From NCBI GenBank assembly GCA_949128115.1, contig OX421964.1, positions 31,798,177-31,862,176 on the forward strand: a DNA stretch of 64,000 nt, written 5' to 3'. The notes below the pieces were generated by a model. The model saw only the letters and a list, made by a program, of their open reading frames with translations. It was not told where the DNA came from and ran no database searches. A program made the translations under genes and the position numbers. Positions within the stretch are counted from its first letter, which is position 1. The number at the start of each line of letters is the position of its first letter. Source of the DNA: Anaspis maculata (lineage: Eukaryota > Arthropoda > Insecta > Coleoptera > Scraptiidae). This document shows positions 1 through 13,500 of this stretch, piece by piece.

Positions 1-322
1 TTGACCTCCTGTATAGTTGAAAATAATTTCACTGGTTGGAACTTTTCAAATCAATAATTTTATGTATTACACCTTTGTCTCTATCTCGTAAGGGAAGGGC
101 GCTAGGAAAGCCCGACGCACTGTTGCAGGACCCTGTATACAGGTGTTCAAATATTTTTTGCAATTTTGGCGACACCCTGTAATTTATATTATTGTAGTTG
201 TTGTATGTAGCTTTCTATGCTGATGACAAAAATGTGTGACACTTGAGGGTTTCTTTCCAAATAATTTCTTAAAAATTAATAAATCTTAATTGCAAAGACC
301 GTATTTTAGGCAGCCAGGAGAT

Positions 323-755
323 GCACTACACTTCATGTTAGAGCTATGAAACTTGCTACACTTCTTTTGGGGAACCGTTTGAAACAATTCTGCCCGAGGT
401 GTCAATCAAAATTAGGGCTAGGTCCAAAATGGCGGTCGTTTTCCAATATGGCGCCCTACATATGTGAAAATCTCGTATTTGTCCGATTAAATCCCGCAGG
501 ATGTCGATTCCCATAGATTCAGCTATTGTGAAACTAACTGTAACCACAACAATAGCTAGTATGGAAATCGTCATCCTACGGTATACATTGGGGCGAATAT
601 GACATTTTCACGTATTCAAGTCGCCATCTTGGAAAACGGCCGCCATTTTGAATGCAGCGATAATTTTCGTGGGCACCTCGGACAGAATCATTTCAAACAG
701 TTCCCTAAAAAAGTGTGCCAAATTTCATAGCTCTAACATGAAGTGCAGTAACTTT
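323..755. repeat. Imperfect inverted repeat (foldback) upstream of the first visible ELYS exon
   Basis: The left arm, about 323-400, contains CTTCATGTTAGAGCTATG. The right arm, about 673-745, contains its reverse complement CATAGCTCTAACATGAAG. Matching continues inward with mismatches through CCAAAATGGCGG-type sequence. The arms surround a spacer with no coding signal. The short reading frames here on both strands are mirror images of each other and are not genes. The element probably lies in an ELYS intron. The family is not recognised. Confidence 0.75.
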
Positions 756-1040
756 TCATGTAGCGGCCCTACTAACACCTTTTACTCTATACCTGATATT
801 TTTATATCCCAATTTTTGTTTTTTTATTGCTATTATCTTCGTTCCCTTGAGAGTTTTATTGTTAGTTTAATGAATGAGATGAAAGGTTGTTGCATCACTG
901 ATCGTTTGGCTGATTTGGTTATGGAATGAGATAAGACCCTGCGGTCGCATCTCTGGAATAAGTCCACTTTTGCAGTGGCTGAAGGATGGTTTTAAGAAAC
1001 AAGACGTACGCTGGTTATGCCTTCATTCTATTGAACAAGA

Positions 1041-1124
1041 ACATGGGGTTAACAGTCCTAAAAATACATGCTAGCTTATTTTACATGGGGTTAACAGTCC
1101 TAAAAATACATGCTAGCTTATTTC
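1041..1124. repeat. Two-copy 42-bp tandem duplication
   Basis: A 42-bp unit beginning ACATGGGGTTAACAGTCC occurs at 1041-1082 and again directly at 1083-1124, with almost no differences. No gene is visible here. It looks like a recent local duplication in intronic DNA. The rest of 1-1531 holds no exon I can recognise. Confidence 0.85.
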
Positions 1125-1531
1125 AATCGAAGGCCGCCTAAATTATTATTCTAGGCTAATTCGGTGGCAAATCTCAACTACACAATACTCAACTAGGAGT
1201 CAGTAGCGTCGTTGGGGGCGTACTCTTGCTTGGTCGTGTTCCCCAGGGCCTCCGGAAGGTTGGGCCCAAGCCGAGCGTTGTCCGATGACTACCCTATTAG
1301 TCGGGTGGGAGTGATGTAGCCTAGGGGGAGCGCCACCACTGCGCTTAGGCATTGCAGCATTATCGCGGGTTGACTTTGTCGGTGCAACGTAGCTCGGACT
1401 CACCCCTGGCGATCCCTGTGGAACAGAAAGACAAGGCATTGAGAAGCTTCGACTTAGGAAGTCCAAATAGATTTATAAATGTACCTCGAAATGTATCGAA
1501 GTTTTTTTTTATATATGAGGTATATTTTTAG

Positions 1532-4500
1532 CCATATATGATCAGTCGACTCCGCATTTTATATTGAAAGGCCCGAAGGGTGAAGACCGGCTTCATGTCA
1601 ATAAAAAGGAAGTAACCGTTAGTGCTCTGCACTATTGCCCCCAGCTGGGCTCCCTGCTCGTCGGCTTCAACTTTGGAGCTTTCCAGATCTACAATTTAAT
1701 AACTATGGAGTTGATCTTCACGTCACCAGTTTGTGAAGAACACATTCCAATATCCCATTTCACCATTCAAGTAATTATGAATATTATTGATTGAAATAAT
1801 ATCGTTTTGTTAACGAATACAATTTTCTGTATAAAGGAACCCGCAGATGATCCAAGAGCGTTTTGTTACATTTGGGCTATGTACAGTGACCAATTCCATG
1901 CAACTTGCTTACCTTTAGCCGTCATGTACACTTGCTGTTACATCTCGAAAGAGTACCACGAAGGCTACGGCTACTTGTACGAAGATTTCCAGTACTGCAA
2001 CGTGAACTACCAGATGGAATTAGGCGCGGTGGCTGCGCCCAACAAAATCAAGAAGAAAGTCCGCGGTGGAAACTGTCTGCGGTTGAATTCCATTCTGCGC
2101 AGCCTGAGAGGCGGCAATGCCGACATGGCCGAAGACAACTCCACCTTGTGTTTTTTCGCCTGGAACGTTACGCTGGTCGACACGACCGTCGAAGCTTACG
2201 CCGCCGTGTTCGACTTGAACCAGTGGTATAAGGCCCAGATGCCGGCTCAACCGGATCCCGAATTTGAATTCGCTTCCACATTCATGATACAGCTTTGCGT
2301 TAGCGATGCAGTGCCCAGGCGAGCGCTGGCACTCGACGTTCAGCTCAACAAGAGCTCAATCCAGCAGTTTATGGGCACGCAACGGCTAGAAGAACATTTC
2401 TGTCCGGATTCGTTGTCTTTTGGTACGTGTATCTTACATTTTATCTTTGCTGAAAATTCATTCGATGAGTTACAGGCTTGTGCTGCTTGAGAGAAACCGA
2501 CGTGGCTTTTCTTCAGAATAACGGCGTTCAGAAAACTCTTTTGAATGAAATCGAAGCTGGAGGACCGCTGTGTCTCATAGAACCGTCGGAAATTTACCCG
2601 AAAATCATCAAACTAGGGCTGGTACCGCTATTCATTGACGTCCATCCGGACTCTGAAGTTTCTGTTGTAAGTGTTCAACTGTTTACTCAAGTGAACGTTT
2701 CATCAGTTTGATTGTAAATAAGTGGTACGATTATTGCCGATGATTTTTTTTTTGGGTCCATGACACTTAACGGTCACACGCAAATCGAAACGAAAAAATA
2801 TGCAAATTACTCGTAATGGCGTGTGGAATGATAATCTAAAATAAAATTTGCGGAATATCCAGAAAAGTTTGCAAAAAAAAGAAAGAACAACGTTCAAAGA
2901 ACAGTGTAAGTCTTTGGATGCTGTATTGTTGGTTGCCTCCATCACTTCAGTGGAAAATTGGAGCAGGCACGGGGTGCAGTGACTCGACAGTGACAAAACA
3001 AAACGAGCAAAACAATGTTGCGCAATGTTGTGCGTAGGTCTGAGATGGGCACCGCAAAAAAGTGCAATATGACGTGAACAATTCAACTCCAAAGAAACTA
3101 TAAGTCTGATCGTAATTTCCCCCTCGGTCGGGACTAATCATCGTGAGTAGAAGGCAACAGAGTTTGTTTCTTGGTTGTAAAAAGTGTTTACAATGTAGCC
3201 GTTAAGTGTCATGGACCCTTTTTTCAATATAAGTTATAATTCCAAATCTGAAAGTTACATTGGGATTATAACGAAATGATACTAATAAAAAATCATTAGA
3301 CGATTATGTCATTGTGTAAGTACCCTGCGTTATATTAACGAATGTGAAGACTGTACAGTGAATTGACAGCGCTGAATGACACAGGTTGGTCTGATGGAGG
3401 GAGAAGGACCAGGGTACCACAGCGAAAATATTTCAGGAGGACGGCAGCGTTTTGCCGGTGTGGTATTCTGATAAAATATATAGTCACCTGGATACTAGTT
3501 TGATTATCGGTATTATCTCGGAAGTGATGTCTTCCGTTTGTCATAATTTCATGATGTCTACCATATAAACACTTGTTATTACATAAGTCTTTCTCCGTCA
3601 AACCACGTTCTTGTAAATTGTTTTTTATTTTATATTTATACCCTCATTCTTTGGAAATGGAGAAGTCTCGGCGTGTTTGACGTTAACTCGCCGTCGAACT
3701 AAACAAATTCTTGGTTTTCAAGTTATTGACACCACCCACTCGGGTTTCCAGGATTATTTCAACGGTCGCTCGGCATTTCTTGGGAAATTCGGCGGTCACG
3801 TACTGCATGTACTGTGTGGCTCGATGAGCATATTACATGAAAAAAATCAATTCGCGCTCCTATTGGATAGAATTTTGAACTTGGCCGTAATTAAAATTCA
3901 AGAGAGCTTGGTGCAACCAAGGGCTAGTGGAATGGTGGAATGTCAAAAACCTGTTCATTCGTTCGCTAACAATGCTCAGCTGCGCTTGTAGAGAGTGATA
4001 ATTATAAAGATGATTTTACTTTGACGGAATCTCTGAAGAACGAAACGTTTAAAAATCCCAATTTTCTGTAGAACCATCAACGAGAGATCATTTTGGGAAC
4101 GGCGCTGGAACATCAACTGGTCGGATGGATATGCAAATGTGCTTCTGACTGGGCCAATGGCAGTTTTTACGTTGCCGGATGCTCGTTGGACTTGCTGATA
4201 TGCTGGGCCTTTCAGCGGGCGCAGACTTTGAAAACTCACTGTGATAGATTCTGCATGCCATTGTTCGATTATTCAGAAACCCGCCTGGACGCCAACACGA
4301 ACGCACTTCTCAACAATTGCGTCCGACAGATAAAGCACATTTGCTCGTTCTACTGCTACGTAACTAGAAAACTGTTGATGTTTGTTTCAAATCCAGGTAT
4401 TTTTTTTTTAATTCAAAACACGTGTTGGAGATGAGTAACATGAACGTTTTTGTGAAATTATAGAACTAGTTGAAGAACAGCACAATTCCTTACAAATGGT

Positions 4501-7500
4501 GTGCATGTACTATGAAGTCCTTCAGTGGTTTCTGAATGTGGGATTGTTGCCAGAGTGTCCGCTCACTGCTTATCCGCGTTCTGATGAGTTCGATCGGATC
4601 AATGCGCCTTATCCTGCTCATGTACTCAACACTTTTTACAATCACAGGTCGGTATCTATCAACTTGTAATTAGCAATTTTTTGTACTCAGCAATTTTTTT
4701 TCTATTGATGACATACATATGTATATTGATGATTTTTTTTTCAGGAGGGCAATTTTAAAAATAGCCAATCAAAATGAGTTTTCATCCTCGCAGAGTGTCC
4801 TCTTCATAGACAATTTGATCGAGAAAGAATGTGGCGGCCGGATATTACAAGAGTATGTATACTTGTAGTGTAGGGGCGTTTCTTTTCTAACAAGTTCAGT
4901 ATGGTGGAAAAATATCGACTCTCTGGCAGGTTTGTGCTCTTCCAGGTATAGCAACTTGGTTAAGGGGATTCAAAATTCAAGTGATATAATTCTAAATAAT
5001 TTCGATTTCCCACATTTTCAAATACACACTTCCAAGTCAAAAGAGTTTCTATAATCGTAAAGTGCAGGGTCTGCCTTAAGGGACGAGACTTCTAAAAATG
5101 AAACTTCCTTAATTCCTGCGTGTACAAGTATGTAGTATAAGTAGTTTTATTGAATGGACAATGTTTTTTAGACAGTGGGAAAAAGACGAAGGAAACGGCC
5201 TGTACCCCCCACCTTCACTGCAAGCCCTCCTCAGGACTTACCTCGTAAATGGCACGGAACTGTGCTATCGCCATTCAGTCATTATCTACGTTCTTTTGGA
5301 TTTGGCCATGACTTTGGACGCCGAGAGATACCAACCTGTCATCACAAACCTGATAAAATTCCCGGCCGTCTTCAAAGTCAGTCCCAGCATCATCAAGATT
5401 ACCCAGGCATTTTGGCAGTTGGATCACGAAGATTACAATGTAAATTCAAGTTTATCATACCCAAAATTGCATTTTACGTGATGATATTAAATTTTTAGTC
5501 GGCGATGGGTCTGCTGTTGGATCCCATGATTTTAGCAGACGACTTGAAGCACTGGCATCACAGAGTTGTTTTGCGCACACTGCTGTTGCAGAAGGAGTTC
5601 AGCACTGCTTTGCTGTACTTTCAGGTAAATTAGACATAAGTACCTAGATTTTTTACTACTAGCCGCGAAGTATGCTATTATTAATTTGTTCCTGAATCGC
5701 GATGTCGATTTTCTAGTAAAAAAACAAATCCCAGATTAACCACGATTAAGAAAACCATTATGGCTTCCGCACCTTTTTCCCCCTCAGCTTCGATTCGGCA
5801 TTGAATCTGGTGCCTCAGCTATAATTATACTATCTCAACCTTGATATCTATATTGTGTAGTACGTATACTATTATATGGGGCTTGAAAAGACTAGATGAC
5901 TTTTTGGTGCAAATTTAATGAAAAATTCCAAGTCAGTATGAATATGCAATCAATTTTGTAGTACCTAGCGAAAGGCAAAAACATATTGCTTTTTCCGACT
6001 TGAACCTAAAGCATTTGATGGTTTTCAGGTACGAAAACCACCGGTCGTCGATGATGAAGATATTTTTACAGCAATTACTCTTTACATCACCAACAACATG
6101 CTGGACGAAGCGTTTTATTTCGAAAAGCATTTCACGAACCGCCGCGACAGGAACAAGTTTCTCTTGCACCTCTTTAGAGAGTGTAACAAAAACAGTAAGA
6201 TCCGTTCGATAATTTACCGCACGTTCACGTCGAAAGAAGAAAGTCTATTTTTGCGATTCCTGTCAGACTGCAAGCAAGAACAAACCGACGACCTCATCAT
6301 CTATTATCACATGTTGAAGTTGCACTTTTTCGAGGCGTTCGATTATTACGAAAACATGCGTTCAAATAACGTGGAGAATCGCGGCCTGCTCGGTCAAGAC
6401 AAGGCAGGTTTCCGTGATCAAATCATCCACCACATGAAAAGCGAACTGCCTCAGGTCAGCAGACAAGTGCTCGACTATTGCCAAGCAGAAAAAAGTAACA
6501 TCTGGAAATCGGTGGACAAACCGAAACCTCTTTCGGTTTTCGTTCATAATTTGAGCGAAAACATGGAATACAAATCGAGTCTGATCCGGGCCGCGCTGGC
6601 CAAATCCAGGCAAACTTACAACGTAAACGCGCAAAGAAGCTTCGCAACTGAAAAAACGCCGTTCTTGCGTACACCTTTGGTGATGAATATGGTGGAAAAA
6701 TCGCCTCGGATCGTGGTGAATCCGAGAATTGTGGATGTGGGTGAGGTCGGCGGAGAAACTTGTGGTCCGCCTCCAGCTAAACGCATCAAATTGTCACCGC
6801 GGCCTCCAGCAACGCCTACAATGCCCACCACGCTTCCGGCTAAACTGGAGACGCCAATCGTTAAACGCCAGAGCCCTAATCGTAGTTCCGGCACGGAAAA
6901 GTTCAACGTCCGGACTCCCCAGAGTATTCTGAAAGTCAAGAAATTAATCGATGATGGAAGCGGCATGGATCTTGGATTTGCCGATGACATGAACTCATTC
7001 GAGCAGTTGCAGTATACTCCTGTGACGTCTTTGAAAAATAAGGTACAAAACCAGTGTGTTACTTTTTTCAGAATTAAAACTTCTTCGGTATAAGTGCATG
7101 ATGTAACTTACGACGTTAATATAACGTGAGTTAATTTTGGTACAATTTCCATCAATTTATAGTCTTTAAACAGAGCAATTGATTTATGTGAACTAAAAAG
7201 GGATACAAATGATTTCGACTCGTACCCCAGCTGAAGAAGTTTCACTTCGAAACTAAACTAGTAAATATAGAAGTATATTCAGCTGAAACGACCAATTTTC
7301 AGGGATCGCAATCGCCAGGATCTAGAACACCTTCGGTTAGGTTCAAAGGTTTGATGAGCAGCAGTGATTCATCAAATTTGAGCCTTACTTCTAATGCTGG
7401 TGAACAGAAGGAACCTTTGTCCGAAGAAGACCAGTTTTATTCACCTGAAAAAATGGAAGAGGAACAAAATGATCAAGACGAAAATGTAACGTTTTCAGCA

Positions 7501-10500
7501 TACAATCTGGATGTCGAGATGGCAACCACTCCCACTGTTGGGGTTCCAGTGCTTCGTCCGAGGTCGTCGACTAAATTAGAGCTCAGGTCAAGTTCTAGTG
7601 CACAGTATTCTTTGATTGATTTGACTTCACCGGCTCAAAAAAGTTCACAACAGTCCGCGGAACCTTCTCGGGTTCTTGAGGATGATGACGAAGATAGTGC
7701 CGTGAACATCGAAGCTCCTTCCCGTGTTTCTGAAGCATCAGCTGCGCTGCCTACCGAAGAGGGCTCCAAGATGACCGAACCGCGTGCGTTCTCGCCTAAA
7801 GGCAGAAGAAGTTACAAACGTAAGTTTTGAATCTTCTAGTGGTGCCACAGTGTAATTACGCAATGTTTTACTCTTTTTTTTAACTCGAAAACTCTCAGGT
7901 TGGATTTTATTTCAGGATCGCACAGTGAAATGACACAGCCTACTAGATCCAGCCCTAGATTGTCCCAAGCTTCCTCAAATATCAGTTCGACCACACCAGA
8001 ATCAAGCAGAAGCTCTCTGACCGGCAGCTTGTCAAAATCAGATTCACCCAATACTTCAAAGCTCACAAAGTCCGAGAGCTCTCCTGCAGCCGATCAGACC
8101 ACAGCTGATACGGAAGAACCACCGTCGCTCTCCAAAGAAGATACACCGCCCCCTCGAACTCCACGTAAACGCAAGTCTCTCTGCAGGCAAGTTTTGGAGT
8201 ACAACACTTTCACTTCCAGCAGATTAAATGCAACTTTAGATTCGCCGACGAAAGAAACCGAAGAACAAACGCTGGAAGAGGAGGAGGAAGAAGAACTGCT
8301 GGAACAGAGCCAAGGAAGAAAAGAAATGATCGTCGAAAGCAGTGAAGTTGTGTTGGAATCAAAATTCAAGTATGCAGACGCCGAGGAATCGCGTAAATCC
8401 AGTTTAGTTAAAAAACGCACCGTCACTGCCATATTTCCATCTGAACCGATCGTTTGGGATTCAGATCTTGACAGCAGCGGCGATTTCCTGAATACTCTCT
8501 TGTCAAAGTCGAATTCTGACTTTGAATCTGGAAGTGAGGATAGTGAAGAAGAAGATGAGGAGACGGAAAAAGAAAATGAAGAAGCCCAAAGAAGAAAGGA
8601 AGAAGAGAAACAAAAACAGATGAAACAAGAAGAACTGAGGCTGCAAGAGGAAGATGAGCAAAAGTGCAAAGTGCAAGAAGAGCAAAGACGGAGAGAGGAA
8701 GAGGAGCAAAAATGGAGGGAGCAAGATGAACAAAGGCTGAAGGAGGATGAGCAGAGACGTGAAGTGAAAGAAGAACAAAAGCTTAAAGAAGAAGAGGAAC
8801 AAAGACGGCAAGAGCAAAAAGAACGGAGGCTGAAGGAGGATGAGGAGAGACGTAAAGTGCAAGAGGAACAAAAACGTAGAGATGAAGAGGAACAAAGACG
8901 GAAAGAGCAAGAAGAGCGGAGACTGAAAGAAGAAGAGGAGCAAAGATGTAAAGAACTAGAAGAGCAAAGGCGTAAAGAACAAGAAGAACAAAGACGTAAA
9001 GAACAAGAAGAGCAAAGACGTAAAGAAGAAGAAGATCAAAGACGTAGAGAGCAAGCGGAAGAAGACGATGATGACGTAGAACTGATCATCTCTGATGAAG
9101 AATCAATACCCGAAGAACCAGTGGTACAACAAGAAATCGAATTGACAATGCTGAAACCGGCAAGTTTCGGAGCGCCACACTCTACTCTCACGCGAGAGAA
9201 CGAAGAAGATGAAGACGAAGCAATGGACGTCGAAGATGTTTACGCGAACTTAAGCGGTTCAGAGGAAGACGACGGGGGGTCTCCAGCCTACGAAGACATT
9301 TCCAAGCGAGATCCAGAAATGAACGTGTTTGAAATTTCGGACGATTTGAGCTACACTGCTTCGACATCTGTTCACAAGGAGATCACCATGGAGGAAGAGT
9401 CGCAATATTACGATCAGAGCAACGCTCTGGAAACGGTCATGGAGGAAAACATCTGTCACATCAGCGGCTCCTTCAGCACGTTGGAAAGAAACGTTCTTGA
9501 CGACGAAGATTCCGAAGACGAAGTCGTTTACAAACAAAACAAACATGAAAAGAAACGGAAAGCTGTGGGGGACGTTATTGAAATCAGCTCGAGCGATGAT
9601 GACGTGAACAATTTGACTAGCGGAGAGGATTCGTGTTACAGCGCAAGCAGCGATTCACCGATTCAATTTGAGAAGAACGTGTACGATAGTGACGATTTAA
9701 GCGTAGACAGTTCCAGCGGCAGTAGCAGTGGCGAAGATTCAGAGCGTGAGCCGAGTACTGAAACCATTGAAATTGATGATACGACAGTCTCGGCTACGCT
9801 CAAACCTGAAAAAGGTGAAGAAACTGAAAAACAAATTGTTGAGGAAGAGGATAAAATAATGATGGGAAGTATTGATTTGACCAAGAGAGAAAAAATTGAT
9901 CCGACAGAACAGAGTAATGACGCATTAAATACTGGAAAAGAAAGTGTTCATCCAACAAATAGAGCACAAATTGAACCTGTGAAACCGGTAAAGCAGAGTA
10001 ATGATGCAATAAAAACTGCAAGAAAAGGAGATGGTTCAATAAATCTGGCTAAGCAGATTGATGACGCTTCAAAAACAACAAAAGAAAGTGCTAACTCAGC
10101 AAATACAGACGAAATCAAAGGAGCGAAGCCGGCTAAGCAGAGTGATGACGCTTCAAAAACAACAAAAGAAAGTACTGATTCAACAAATAAAGACGAAATT
10201 AAAGGAACAAAGCCAGCAAAACAGAGTGATGAAGCTTCAAAAGAGACAAAAGAAAGTGTTGATTCAACAAATAAAAAAGAAATTGAAGTGGTGAAACTGG
10301 CCAAACAGAGTAACGAAGCTTTAAAGACGACAAAAGAAAGTTCTGACACAACAAATAAAGACAGGGTCAAAGGGGCGAAGCCGGCAAAGCATAGTGATCG
10401 AGCTTCAAAAACGATAACCGAAAGCGTTGATTCAACAAATAGAAAAATTGAGGCGGTGAAACCGGCCAAACAGAGTGATGACCCGTTAGAAACGGCAAAG

Positions 10501-13500
10501 ATAAGCGCTGATTCAACAAATAAAGACAAAATCAAAGAGGCGAAGCCGGCAAAGCACGGTGATGAAGCTTCGAAAACGACAGAAAAAAGTGTTGATTCAA
10601 CAAAAAGAAAAGAAATTGAAGCGGTGAAACCGGCTAAACAGAACAATGACGACGCTTTAAAAACGATAAAAGAAAGTATTGATTCAACTAAGAGAGCTGA
10701 AATGGAATCATTGAAAGAAGATAGAGAACGGAATGACGCATTCAAAACGGCAAAAGAAAGTGTTCATTCAACAAATAGAGAAGATATTGAAACGGTGAAA
10801 GCCACTAAGCAGAATGATGACACATTAACAATAATGAAAGAGGGTAGTGTTGATTTAACAAGTAAAGAAGAAGTTGAAGCAGTGAAACCGTCTAAGCAGA
10901 GTGATGGCGCATCAGAAACATCAAAAGGTGTTGATTCGACTAAGACCGAAAAAAATAATGATGGAGATGAAGGGATGGAGACTGAAAGTGTTGATTCAGC
11001 AACTAGAGAAGACATTAAGGGTGAAGGAGTTGAAGAAATTACAGAAGTAACGAAAGAAAGTGTTGACGCGATTAATAGAGATGAACTTGAAAATACCTTT
11101 GGAATCATCTCTGAAAAAGTAAGCAGTCAACCTGACGAAACACTCAACGTTAGCGAGGAAACATTTAAAGAACATTCAATTAAGGAAAAAACTGAAAAAT
11201 TGAGAACCATCATTAAGAACATCAAAAATAATACATTGGCTAGGATAATTGACGATTTTGATGACAGTTATGAAGAGAACAGCACAATGGTCAAAAATAG
11301 AACTCAAGATGTTGAGAAAATGGAAGTAGATGATTCAAAACCTGTTGAAACTAAAGCAGTTGAAACAGAAAAATGTGAAAAAATAGCCAGCGTTGCTGAA
11401 GAAGCTACAAAACAAGAAATGATTGAAACTGTAAAAGATATGGCAGTTGAAAGTGAAGAAACAGCAAAAGCTGAAAAACAGGAAACTATTGAAACTGCAA
11501 AAGATGTACCAGCCGAAAAAGAAGAAACAACAAAACTCGAAGTTGTTGACACTGAAGAAGGCGTGGCAAACAAATTTACACATAAAACAAAAGTGGGAAT
11601 CATTGAGAAATCAGCGGAAGATGTGGTAGCCAAGAGTGAAGAAACAAAGAGCGGAAAAGTTATTAAAGCTGTGCTATCAAGTGACGAACACAAGACAACG
11701 GATGAAGGAAATGAACGGGCTGAGAAACGCAAAATGCAAACCCCAGAGCCTGCCAAAACTGACACGCCAACTTCAATTGACAAGAGACGTAAAGCCATGG
11801 CTCGCAGGAAAACTAAAGTTACCGACACGACGGCAGACGGTGAAGAAAAGCGTATACCAGAAGAATTCATACGTGGTGAAGGCGTACCCGGTCCGTCGGG
11901 CATTGGCGCTTTGAAGAAGGACGAGGGAGAGACCGTTGAAAATGACTACCTGGGCTGTCCGACCCCGCATTTCTTGAAGAGACGAACAACGAGAGCTGTC
12001 AGTGCTGAACCGGAAAACCTAAAGAATTTCCAGAGGGATTACTTGGATTGTCCGACGCCCCAATTCTTGAAAAGGCGAACCACGAGGGCGGCCAGTGCTG
12101 AACCGCAACCACTCAACGATTCGCTTTCCTCTACGAAGCGTCAGTCGTCTTGCGAATCTCCTATGGTTCAATCGTCCAAAACGCCCGGAGCGGATCCCTT
12201 AGACTGCGAAACTCCCGCATTTTTGAAGCGCAGGACCCGGGCTGGCAGTGCCGAAGCGGAACAGTCCAGGCATTCCTTTTCTTTGAGGAAGCGCGAGTCC
12301 ACCGAAGAATTTTTATCTCCGAAGCTCGATTCCAAAACGCCCGGAGTGGACTTTTTAGAAACTCCAGAATTTCTGAAGCAGCGTCGAGTGACCCGGGCCT
12401 ACAGCGCCGAAAAAGAAAGTGTCGCGACACCGGAAATAGACGATCTGGGCTGTCCCACCCCGGCGTTTTTGAAACGCAGGAGAGCCAGTTCTGAGGAAAA
12501 GAAGGCAGCGCCGTCGAGAACTTTACGGACGCGCAGTGCTAGTCTCGATGTGGACGTCAGCTTAGGTAAAAAGAAGCCTTCGAAGACGGACTCTCCATTG
12601 CCGTTGATAGTCGAAGAGAGCGAGGGTAATGTTAAAATCGAAAGTAGAAAAAAGAAAGCGAGGAGTACGATGGATGATTACTCGAGCACCAGACGGCTCA
12701 CCAGACGGCAAAAAGAGCTGTTGGAAAAGTCTTTTGGACAGGCCATCAACTTGGAACAGTTAAACCCGATAGTGTTGTTGAACAAAAGTGCATTCAAAGG
12801 CCAGCCCGATCCGGAGGAGAAGAAAGTTTACGAGATCACTCCGCCGAGCAGTCCTTCCGGTGCGAAAGGCCCCGCGAGGCGGGTGAGGTCCGCATCTCAA
12901 GTTTCTGATGGATCCAATGTTTCGGAAACCACTCCAACAAAGAAAGGTATGTTTTTTTTTGTAGTCGGCTCTAGTATGACATACCCCTTTCATCAACCCA
13001 TCTTGGCTAAACAGGGTGTTTGGTATAACTTTGAGGGATGATTCTCCATCAAAAATGAAGTCGCAAAATTACAAAACTCATGGTTCTAAAATGCTTCGTT
13101 GAAAAGATACAAGGTGTTAAAGTCTAGTTGAAGTTGACTTTTTAAAATCGTTTTTTACCGTAACTTTTGAACTGTTCAACCAATTTTGATCAATTTTGAA
13201 CCAAAGTTACAAAATTAAGTCTATTGAACAATTTTAATGCCTTTTATAAAAATTTTTATTGGGGGTCCCCTTCCTCTTTCTCATTTTCACCTATAGTTAT
13301 TTTTAAAAAATCGTTCCTATGTTTAGATTCTTCGTTCATTTAGAGAAAGTCACTCTTGCAAAATTTTGATTAGAGGCTTAGAATCTTCATTTTCGAGATA
13401 TTTGGGTTTACAGCTTCGAAAACCATCCCGAAAACACCATTATTAAAGAGTCTAAAAGTCTATAAATTAAAATTCAAGAAAACCTGTGATTTATCAACTG

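Noticed and set aside
1200..1466. 88-codon antisense frame in a GC-rich patch
   Set aside because: No recognisable domain, no splice or start support and proline/serine-rich low complexity. It may be an old repeat relic, but I cannot support a call.
8094..8943. Serine- and phenylalanine-rich antisense frames opposite the ELYS coiled coil
   Set aside because: Purine-rich coiled-coil DNA has few stops on the other strand. There is no independent evidence of a gene.
9948..10745. A 265-codon antisense open frame in ELYS
   Set aside because: It is the shadow of the 84-bp sense repeats. The sense strand has clear ELYS continuity and the antisense peptide is repetitive with no known motif.
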